Below are positions 33,014-39,401 of a stretch of DNA of 39,401 nucleotides, piece by piece. The position numbers were made by a program, and so were the translations under genes. Numbering within the stretch: position 1 is the stretch's first letter; the number at the start of each line of letters is the position of its first letter. The stretch is taken from positions 1-39,401 of the forward strand of contig NZ_CADCWD010000089.1 in the NCBI RefSeq assembly GCF_902806315.1. Reading direction: 5' to 3'. Origin of the DNA: an uncultured Sphingosinicella sp. (GTDB taxonomy: Bacteria > Pseudomonadota > Alphaproteobacteria > Sphingomonadales > Sphingomonadaceae). Below the pieces are notes generated by a model that was given only the letters and a program-made list of their open reading frames with translations, did not search any database and was not told the DNA's origin.

Positions 33014-35652
33014 CAGAATGCGGTTCCTACGTTGAAAGTGATCAGCTTCGTGTCGTCGCCCTCGGACTTTACCAGCGCCTTGGCGATATCGATCCTGAAT
33101 GGGCCGAACGGCGAATTCCAGTTGACGCCGAAGCCCACCGACACGCGCGGCTTCGGAGTGTCGCCCACAAACCTCTCCTGGAAACCGGGGCTCGCCGTCG
33201 TGCCGGTCGGACACGCCGTGCCGAACGGGACGGAGGTCCGGGCCACGGTGGAGCCGGCAGCAGGATTGCAGAAGGTGACGTTCAGCGTCGGCGGCTTCGT
33301 GACACCGAACACGGCGCCCGCATCGAGGAACACGGACGGCCGCAAGCCGAGCTCGCGCGCGCCGGTGCTCAGCGGAATTTCGAGCTCCGCCCGTCCGAGA
33401 TAATAAGCGCGGCCACCCAGCGCGTCGTCCTGGATCGTCTTGCGGTCTTCGGAAAGGGTTCCGTCGAGATTGGTATAAGGGATGCGCAGCACGCGCGGGC
33501 CGACGCCGCGAATGTCGAAACCGCGAATCTGCGGTTCGCCAAGGAAGAAGCGGTCGGTCAGCCGAACCTTGTCGATCCCCTCGCCGCGGGAGTCCTCGAA
33601 GCTGTGGATGTAGCCGCCTTCGAAGCTCGTGGAGAAGATGAAGCCGCTGCCGAGCGACCAATATTTGGCCGCGTTGAGGCGCGTGCGCAGATATTTCACG
33701 GTTCCGCCCAGGCCCGCGAAATCCTGGCTGAGAACGGCACGATGGCCCGCACTCGGACGGATGCTGTTGTTGAGCGTATTGTAGACGAGCGAGTAGCCGA
33801 CCGAGGAGGTGGTCCGCTCGCCGATCTGGTCGCAGAGGAAGCGTCCTGCCAGCAATGGATCACACTGCAGTGGGGCGGGACCGGGGCCGTCCGGATCCGA
33901 GAAGAAGCTGGCGCGGTCGAGTGAGATCTCGTCGTAACTGAGGCCGTAACGCAGCGCGAGTGCCAGATATTCGGTGATGGTCAGGCCGGCGCGAAGCTGG
34001 CCGCCGGTGGTTATCTGCTCGTAGGTGGTGTTGCGGTTGTTGTTGACGAAGTTGAAGCTCGAATAATCGCGCCGGAAAATATCGAAGCCGACGGCGATGT
34101 TGCGGTCGAACAGATAGGGCTCAGTGAAGCCCAGCTCGACCGACTTGGAATAGCTCGAATAATTGATGCCCGCGCGCAGCTCCTGGCCCTTGCCCATGAA
34201 GTTGCGCTGACGGATCGAGAGATTCACCAGGAACCGCTCGAGCGAGGAGAAGCCTGCCGAAAGCTGGAGTTCGCCGGTCGATTTCTCTTCCACATCGAGG
34301 CCGAGCACCACGCGGTCTGCCGCCGAGCCCTGCGTCTGCTCGATTTCCAGCTTCTCCTGGAAGAATCCCAGCGACTGGATACGGTCGCGCGAGCGCTTCA
34401 CAGCCAGGCTGTTGAACGGGTCACCCTCGGCCAGGCGGAACTCGCGGCGAATGACCTTGTCGCGAGTGACGGTGTTGCCGTTGATGTCGACGCGCTCAAT
34501 ATATTGACGCGGTGTCTCCGCGACCCGGAAGGTCGGGGACATGGTCTTGGTTTCCTTGTCGCGGTCGTAGCCCACCTGGACGTCCGCGAACGCATAGCCG
34601 AACAGGCCGGCGCTTTCGTTCAGCGACGTTACCGTGTCCTCGATACGCTTGGCATCGAACCAGTCGCCGGTCTGGATGGGGATCAGCGGCCGCAGCGTCT
34701 CGGGCTTGAGGTCGCGGATGCCGCTTTCGACCTTCACGTCGCCGAATTTGTAGCGCTCGCCTTCCTCGACCACGTAAGTGATGATGAAGTCGCGCCGGTC
34801 GGGCGTCAGCTCGGCGACGGCGGAGACAACGCGAAAATCGGCATAGCCGTTGGTCAGGTAGAATTGCCTCAGCTTCTGCTGGTCGAAGGCGAGGCGATCG
34901 GGATCGTAGCTCGTGTTGCCGCTCAAGAAGCTGGTGAGACGAGCCTGCTTGGTCACCATCTCGCCGCGAAGATCGCTGTCGGAAAACTGCTCGTTGCCCA
35001 GGATGTTGATCTGCTGGACCCGCGATTTCGGGCCTTCCTGGATTTCGAAGACGAGGTCGACGCGATTCTGTTCGAGCTGGACGATCTTGGGCTCGACGTT
35101 GGCGGCAAAGCGGCCCTGGCGGCGGTAGAGCTCGATGATGCGGGCGACGTCGGCGCGGACTTTCGAGCGGGTGAAGATCTGACGCGGGGCGAGCCGGATC
35201 TCGGGACGGATCTTGTCCTCCTTCAGCCGCTTGTTGCCCTCCAGCACGATGCGGTTGATGACCGGGTTCTCACGCACCTGAACGGTGATGTTGCCGGTGT
35301 CGGCGCCGCCGATCACGACGTCGGCGAAGAGCTCGGTCGCATAAAGGTCGCGAAGCGCCTGGTCGAGCCGCTCGCGCGTATAGGCCTCGCCGACGCGCAG
35401 CGGCATGTAGGAAACGACCGTCTCGGGCTCGAGCCGCTGGTTGCCCGTGACGGTGATCGAGCGGATGACCTGCGCCGGCTGCGGGGCAGCGACGGGAGCC
35501 GTCTCCTGCGCAGTTGCCGCGGGGCTCACGGGCGCAGTGGGCTGCGCCGCCTGCTGCGCGAGGGCGGACGTTGAAACGCCTGCCAGCAGGCTGCCGACGA
35601 TGAATGTGGAAAACAGCCGGCGATTGCCGGTAAATGCCTTGTTCGCTGTCAC
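33013..35652 (-). CDS. bamA: Outer-membrane protein assembly factor BamA
   Basis: The 879-aa core of the BAM complex folds beta-barrel proteins into the outer membrane. A signal peptide (ending near STSALA|QQ, residue 32) is followed by a Pro/Ala/Gln-rich linker. Five POTRA domains span about residues 60-430: SITVTGNQRLEPETVVSYM, INRIVLEGNKRLKEDKI, VQQINILGNEQFSDSDLR, YKFGDVKVESG and IERVDINGNTVTRDKVIRREFRLAEGDPF. A 16-strand barrel follows, ending in LITFNVGTAF with terminal Phe. The start is GTG at 35652. It lies between rseP and skp. Confidence 0.96.
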   Translation of the reverse strand: MTANKAFTGNRRLFSTFIVGSLLAGVSTSALAQQAAQPTAPVSPAATAQETAPVAAPQPAQVIRSITVTGNQRLEPETVVSYMPLRVGEAYTRERLDQALRDLYATELFADVVIGGADTGNITVQVRENPVINRIVLEGNKRLKEDKIRPEIRLAPRQIFTRSKVRADVARIIELYRRQGRFAANVEPKIVQLEQNRVDLVFEIQEGPKSRVQQINILGNEQFSDSDLRGEMVTKQARLTSFLSGNTSYDPDRLAFDQQKLRQFYLTNGYADFRVVSAVAELTPDRRDFIITYVVEEGERYKFGDVKVESGIRDLKPETLRPLIPIQTGDWFDAKRIEDTVTSLNESAGLFGYAFADVQVGYDRDKETKTMSPTFRVAETPRQYIERVDINGNTVTRDKVIRREFRLAEGDPFNSLAVKRSRDRIQSLGFFQEKLEIEQTQGSAADRVVLGLDVEEKSTGELQLSAGFSSLERFLVNLSIRQRNFMGKGQELRAGINYSSYSKSVELGFTEPYLFDRNIAVGFDIFRRDYSSFNFVNNNRNTTYEQITTGGQLRAGLTITEYLALALRYGLSYDEISLDRASFFSDPDGPGPAPLQCDPLLAGRFLCDQIGERTTSSVGYSLVYNTLNNSIRPSAGHRAVLSQDFAGLGGTVKYLRTRLNAAKYWSLGSGFIFSTSFEGGYIHSFEDSRGEGIDKVRLTDRFFLGEPQIRGFDIRGVGPRVLRIPYTNLDGTLSEDRKTIQDDALGGRAYYLGRAELEIPLSTGARELGLRPSVFLDAGAVFGVTKPPTLNVTFCNPAAGSTVARTSVPFGTACPTGTTASPGFQERFVGDTPKPRVSVGFGVNWNSPFGPFRIDIAKALVKSEGDDTKLITFNVGTAF

Positions 35653-35734
35653 GCGTCCCCGCCTCTAAACACTTCGACCGCTTCTACTCTCGCGGCCGGT
35701 TTACCCTGTCAGTTCAAGCCCTGCCCGATGACGG

Positions 35735-36862
35735 TCAGCCGATCAACCCGCCTAGCGCCTTCCACACCCCGAAAGAGGCCAGATCGTTGAGCGTCACGAA
35801 GATCATCAATGCCAGCAATGCGGCAAGCCCAGTCCTGAACGCCCATTCCTGCGCCTCCGCCTTCAGCGGCTTACGCCTCACGCCCTCGATCAGGTAGAAG
35901 AGGAGATGGCCGCCGTCGAGCAGAGGGATTGGCAAGAGGTTGATGAACCCCAAGTTAATCGAGATTACTGTCATCAGCCAGAAGAAGGGAAGCCAACCAA
36001 GGCTCGCCTGCTGGCCGGAGACTTGAGCGATCTTCAGCGGACCGCCCATTTCCTTCACGGATCTTTGGCCGGTAACGATCTGTCCAAGCGTAACCACCAT
36101 CATCTCGACGGTATTGACGGTCTGCTCCACCGCCGTCCCGAACAGCTTTTGCGGAGGGAGCTTCTCCGGGACTACCGCGCCCCTCACGCCGAGCTTGCCG
36201 AGCTTTGCCGTGTTCCCGAACTGGTCGCGCACGGTCTCGGGTGCGGGCGTGCCTTGGAGCGCGATATCCTGGCCCTGCCGGCGGACCGAGAAATCCAGCC
36301 TCTGCCCGGGCCGGATCCGGACATAATCGTAGAGCTCGGCGAAGGTATCCATCCGCCGGCCGTCGATTGCGACGACATGGTCTCCGGATTTGAAGCCGGC
36401 TTCGTCCGCGGCGCTGCCCGCCTCGATCTGCGAGAGCACTGCCGGGCTTGAAGGAAAGCCGATCGTGGCAAAGATGATCATGAAGGCGATGATCGCGAAC
36501 AGGAAGTTCACCATCGGGCCGGCCGCGACGATGATGAAGCGCTGCCAGACGGGCTTCGACTGGAATGTCTTGTTGCGCTCCTCAGGCGGCAGCGCGAGCC
36601 ACTCCTTGGAAGGCGTGCTGGCCGGGTTCATGTCGCCTGCGAACTTGACGTACCCGCCGAGGGGCAGCCAGCCGATCTTCCACCGCGTGCCGCGCTTGTC
36701 GGTCCAGCCGGCAATCTCCTTGCCGAAGCCGATCGAAAAGGCGTCGGCCTTCACGCCGAACCAGCGGCCGGCGAAATAATGGCCAAGCTCGTGCACGAAG
36801 ATCAGCGGGCCGATGACCAGCAGGAAGCTCAACACCGTCATCAGAAGGCCGGGACTGCTCAA
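35735..36862 (-). CDS. rseP: RseP-type site-2 intramembrane zinc metalloprotease
   Basis: The 375-aa inner-membrane protease has FVHELGHYFAGRWFGV with the zinc HExxH (His24, Glu25, His28) in the first helix. A PDZ domain (IEAGSAADEAGFKSGDHVVAIDG, ~145-215) and the LDGGHLLFYLIEGV segment supplying the third ligand in a later helix follow. It cleaves membrane-spanning anti-sigma factors or signal-peptide remnants. The start is TTG at 36862, which overlaps the dxr stop as TTGA; GGAAAG 8 nt before it supports this start over the ATG at 36841. Confidence 0.95.
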   Translation of the reverse strand: MSSPGLLMTVLSFLLVIGPLIFVHELGHYFAGRWFGVKADAFSIGFGKEIAGWTDKRGTRWKIGWLPLGGYVKFAGDMNPASTPSKEWLALPPEERNKTFQSKPVWQRFIIVAAGPMVNFLFAIIAFMIIFATIGFPSSPAVLSQIEAGSAADEAGFKSGDHVVAIDGRRMDTFAELYDYVRIRPGQRLDFSVRRQGQDIALQGTPAPETVRDQFGNTAKLGKLGVRGAVVPEKLPPQKLFGTAVEQTVNTVEMMVVTLGQIVTGQRSVKEMGGPLKIAQVSGQQASLGWLPFFWLMTVISINLGFINLLPIPLLDGGHLLFYLIEGVRRKPLKAEAQEWAFRTGLAALLALMIFVTLNDLASFGVWKALGGLIG

Positions 36863-38022
36863 TTCAGCATCTTTCCAATCACTTGGCCCGCAATGTCGCG
36901 CGCCTGCCGATCCACTTCAAGAACCTCGTCCAGCGAGCTGGGCGGCGGCGGGTCGCAGCTGGCCAGGGTCTCGCGGGCAACCGAGGCAATATCGAGGAAG
37001 CCGATGCCGCTGTCCAGAAACGAAGCCACAGCCACTTCGTTGGCAGCATTCAAGATGGCTGGCTTTGCGCCCCCTTCCCTCAGCGCTTCCTTGGCAAGGC
37101 CGAGCGCGGGAAAGCGCTCAAGGTCGGGCTCCTCGAAATCGAGCGCACCGATCCTGACGAGGTCGAGCCGCTCGCAGGGAGTCTCCATCCGCTCGGGATA
37201 AGCGAGCGTGTAAGCGATCGGAATTCGCATGTCCGGTGCGCCGAGCTGGGCGAGCACCGAGCCGTCGACATATTCGACTAGCGAGTGGATCACCGATTGC
37301 GGATGGACGACGACGTCGAAGCCGTCCGGCTCCAGCGGAAACAGGTGATAGGCCTCGATCAGCTCGAGGCCCTTGTTCATCAAAGTGGCTGAATCGACCG
37401 AGATCTTGGCCCCCATCGACCAGTTCGGGTGAGCGACCGCCTGCGCCGGGGTCACCGCGCGCATATCTTCCAATGAGGTGCGGCGGAACGGACCGCCGCT
37501 GGCCGTGAGGATGATCCGGCGCACCGATCCGGGCTGAGCACGGTCGAAGCACTGGAAAATAGCGTTATGCTCCGAATCGACCGGCAGCAGCCTTGCGCCG
37601 CTCTTCCTGGCGACCTGCACCATGATGTCGCCGGCGGAAACGAGGGCCTCCTTATTCGCCAGAGCCACCGTTGCCCCTTTCTCCAGCGCCGCCATAACCG
37701 GGCGCAATCCGGCGCAGCCGACGATCGCGGCCATTGTCCAGTCGGCACCCGAAGCTGCCGCCTCGATGATCGCTTCGTCTCCAGCCGCCGCTTCGATGCC
37801 GCTCCCGTTGAGCTCGGCCTTGAGCGGCTCGTAGAGCGCCTCGTCTCCGATGACGGCGCGTTTGGCGCGAACCTTCTTCGCCGCTTCGGCCAGGCCGGAG
37901 ACGTCCTGGCGCGCAGTGAGCGCAAGCACTTCGAACTGTTCCGCGTTGCGTTCGATGAGGTCGAGCGTCGACCTGCCTACGGAACCGGTGGCGCCGAGGA
38001 TCGAGACTGTGCGGGTGCTCAA
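36859..38022 (-). CDS. dxr: 1-deoxy-D-xylulose-5-phosphate reductoisomerase
   Basis: The 387-aa NADPH enzyme makes MEP from DXP, the first committed step of the non-mevalonate pathway whose later steps are provided by ispDF. It shows SILGATGSVGRSTLDLIERN (NADPH binding), ANKEALVSAG, LPVDSEHNAIFQC (metal-binding Asp/Glu) and TASGGPFR. The start is TTG at 38022, seven bases after a GGTGA-like SD in the cdsA end; no nearby ATG exists. rseP overlaps its stop by 4 bp. Confidence 0.96.
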   Translation of the reverse strand: MSTRTVSILGATGSVGRSTLDLIERNAEQFEVLALTARQDVSGLAEAAKKVRAKRAVIGDEALYEPLKAELNGSGIEAAAGDEAIIEAAASGADWTMAAIVGCAGLRPVMAALEKGATVALANKEALVSAGDIMVQVARKSGARLLPVDSEHNAIFQCFDRAQPGSVRRIILTASGGPFRRTSLEDMRAVTPAQAVAHPNWSMGAKISVDSATLMNKGLELIEAYHLFPLEPDGFDVVVHPQSVIHSLVEYVDGSVLAQLGAPDMRIPIAYTLAYPERMETPCERLDLVRIGALDFEEPDLERFPALGLAKEALREGGAKPAILNAANEVAVASFLDSGIGFLDIASVARETLASCDPPPPSSLDEVLEVDRQARDIAGQVIGKMLN

Positions 38023-38029
38023 CGAGGGC

Positions 38030-38863
38030 TCACCCGGTCCACAGACCCGCCATCAGCAGCCCAAGCGTGACGACGGCAACCGGCAGCAGCCCGTCGAGCC
38101 GATCGAGCGCGCCGCCGTGCCCCGGGAGTAACGTCCCGCTGTCCTTCACCCCCGCGCGGCGCTTCATCCAGCTTTCGTAAAGGTCGCCGCCCTGCGCGAT
38201 CACGCCCATCAGTCCGCCCAACTGAAAGAAGGGCGAGCCCAGATCCAACACATAAGCGACAAAAGCCCCGACGATCGCCGCCCCCACAACGCCGCCGGCG
38301 AGCCCCGCCCAGGTTTTGCTCGGGCTGATCCGAGGCGCAAGCTTCGGGCCTCCGATCGAGCGGCCGGCGAAGTAAGCGAAGATGTCGGTCGACCAAGTCA
38401 CGACCATGACCCAGAAAAGGATCGCGAACCAGGCCCAGCTGAGCACGACCAGCGCGAAAGCGGGAATGGCGATGTAGAGAAAGCCTCCAGCCATTGTCGG
38501 CCGCCGCGTGACGAGCCCGAGCAGCAATGCGAGGCCCGCCGCGACCGCGAAGCCCTGCCAGGTCGGATCGAAGCTTGCAGCGGAGATGAACTCGTCCTGC
38601 AGTGCGGCCGGGAACAGCGTCTCGGTGACGATCAACAACAGCACCGTCAGCAGCGGAATGCCAAGATAGGCCCAGATGCGCCGCACGCGGTGCATGTCCG
38701 CCCATTCGATCAGCATCACCGACGCGCCGGCAAGCACCAGCAGGCGGAACAGCCAACCGCCGACATAGATGGCGACCAGAGCCACAGCGATCATCACTAC
38801 GGCCATCACGAATCGGGTAGGCAGATCGGACTTGGGGATCGGATCCTCGGCGTCGCCGCTCAT
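38030..38863 (-). CDS. cdsA: Phosphatidate cytidylyltransferase CdsA
   Basis: The 277-aa integral membrane enzyme makes CDP-diacylglycerol for phospholipid synthesis. It has about seven to eight membrane helices, the ISPSKTWAGLAGG motif and the C-terminal signature KRRAGVKDSGTLLPGHGGALDRLDGLL with the conserved Asp residues. The start at 38863 (MSGDAEDP) overlaps the uppS stop by 4 bp. The longer frame toward 39007 is antisense-free but would lie inside uppS and is not family-like. Confidence 0.95.
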   Translation of the reverse strand: MSGDAEDPIPKSDLPTRFVMAVVMIAVALVAIYVGGWLFRLLVLAGASVMLIEWADMHRVRRIWAYLGIPLLTVLLLIVTETLFPAALQDEFISAASFDPTWQGFAVAAGLALLLGLVTRRPTMAGGFLYIAIPAFALVVLSWAWFAILFWVMVVTWSTDIFAYFAGRSIGGPKLAPRISPSKTWAGLAGGVVGAAIVGAFVAYVLDLGSPFFQLGGLMGVIAQGGDLYESWMKRRAGVKDSGTLLPGHGGALDRLDGLLPVAVVTLGLLMAGLWTG

Positions 38864-39401
38864 AGGCCCCCGTAGCGGCGCTCGCGGGCGGCGAACTCGG
38901 CCAAAGCGGAGCGGAGCGCTTCGCCGTCGAAATCGGGCCAGAGCGTCGGCACGAACAGCAGTTCGGCATATGCCGATTGCCACAGCAGGAAGTTGGAGAG
39001 ACGGCACTCGCCGGACGTGCGGATAAGGAGGTCGAGCGGCGGCAGGTCCCGCGTGTCGAGCGCGCTCTCGATCGCCGCGTCGTCGATCTGCTCGGCGGTG
39101 ATTTCTCCCGCCGCCACGCGCCGGGCAAGCGTACGAGCGGCCAGCACCATCTCGGTTCGCGCCCCGTAATTGAGCGCGACCGCCAAGGTCATTCGCGTAT
39201 TGCCGGCTGTCTTCGCCACCGCCTCGTCCACCAGCCGCGCCACATCGGGCTGGAACGCCCTGTGATCGCCGATGATCTTGAGACGAACGCCTTCCTTGTG
39301 GATCGCATTGAGCTCCGAGCCGATATAGAAGCGCAGCAGGCCCATGAGATCGTTGATCTCGCTCTGCGGGCGCCGCCAGTTCTCGGACGAAAAGGCGTAG
39401 A
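38860..39401 (-). CDS. uppS: Undecaprenyl diphosphate synthase UppS (5'-truncated by the window edge)
   Basis: The visible 179 residues are the C-terminal part of a cis-prenyltransferase making the C55 carrier lipid for cell-wall and polysaccharide synthesis. The frame is open to base 39401 and includes YAFSSENWRRPQSEI, the typical substrate-binding motif, followed by LNYGARTEMVLAAR, DLLIRTSGECRLSNFLLWQSAYAEL and RRYGGL. The N-terminal catalytic Asp motif (DGNGR) would lie beyond the edge. It is the first visible gene of the uppS-cdsA-dxr-rseP-bamA-skp-fabZ operon. Confidence 0.95.
   Translation of the reverse strand, partial: YAFSSENWRRPQSEINDLMGLLRFYIGSELNAIHKEGVRLKIIGDHRAFQPDVARLVDEAVAKTAGNTRMTLAVALNYGARTEMVLAARTLARRVAAGEITAEQIDDAAIESALDTRDLPPLDLLIRTSGECRLSNFLLWQSAYAELLFVPTLWPDFDGEALRSALAEFAARERRYGGL

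Noticed and set aside
33014-33661. Upstream in-frame extension of the skp-like gene
   Set aside because: It lies inside bamA in another frame. The signal peptide and the TGATG coupling fix the start at 33013.

Overview
The window looks like a chromosomal core region of a high-GC alphaproteobacterium, most probably a sphingomonad (Sphingomonadaceae or a close relative). The evidence is the dusB-ntrY-ntrX-hfq-hflX-mazG gene order, a tandem two-domain Hfq, the uppS-cdsA-dxr-rseP-bamA-skp-fabZ block without lpxD or lpxA (sphingomonads are known for glycosphingolipids in place of LPS), a candidate EcfG-type promoter, and a palindromic repeat built on a TGAGCTTGTCGAAG core. All 35 protein genes inside the window appear intact and densely packed, and uppS runs off the right edge. 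I see no prophage, IS element, integrase, CRISPR array or restriction system.

Layout. 68-185: tRNA-Pro and a strong hairpin. 199-6803: mixed-orientation genes (M28 peptidase, EttA, a small lipoprotein, a DUF892 ferritin-like protein, a TraB/GumN-like protein, a PAS protein, beta-carbonic anhydrase). 6884-9940: lipA with a COQ10-like gene, converging on pncC and ispDF. 10008-16649: plus-strand block dusB, ntrY, ntrX, tandem hfq, hflX. 16634-25267: a long minus-strand run transcribed in the order mltB-like, dac, tmk, holB, metG, tatD, MBL hydrolase, retropepsin-like protease, mazG, with 1-4 bp overlaps at several joints. 25375-28246: tRNA-Ser, a PilZ protein and a probable glutarate module (gcdH plus a class III CoA-transferase). 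28243-29640: GNAT, rpmE and a DUF6580-type membrane protein on the minus strand. 29758-31952: promoter, compact cobalamin riboswitch, SD-sequestering hairpins and btuB. 31953-39401: envelope/isoprenoid operon, minus strand.

How the genes fit together. Three MEP/isoprenoid steps are present (Dxr, the IspDF fusion, UppS), with UppS feeding undecaprenyl phosphate to wall synthesis, where the DD-carboxypeptidase and lytic transglycosylase act. BamA, Skp and RseP build and police the outer membrane; CdsA and FabZ supply lipids. NtrYX, Hfq and HflX form a signalling and post-transcriptional regulation block. The B12 riboswitch controls an outer-membrane corrinoid receptor, and a divergent small membrane protein may be its inner-membrane partner.

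Most notable: (1) an Hfq with two Sm domains in one chain, the second diverged at several RNA-contact positions; (2) hflX probably starting at a rare CTG codon that overlaps the hfq stop; (3) a compact cobalamin riboswitch with two alternative SD-blocking stems; (4) NtrX without the GAFTGA loop, next to NtrY and with no ntrBC; (5) lpx genes absent from the bamA-fabZ locus. Functions rest on motif recognition by eye; no database search was run.
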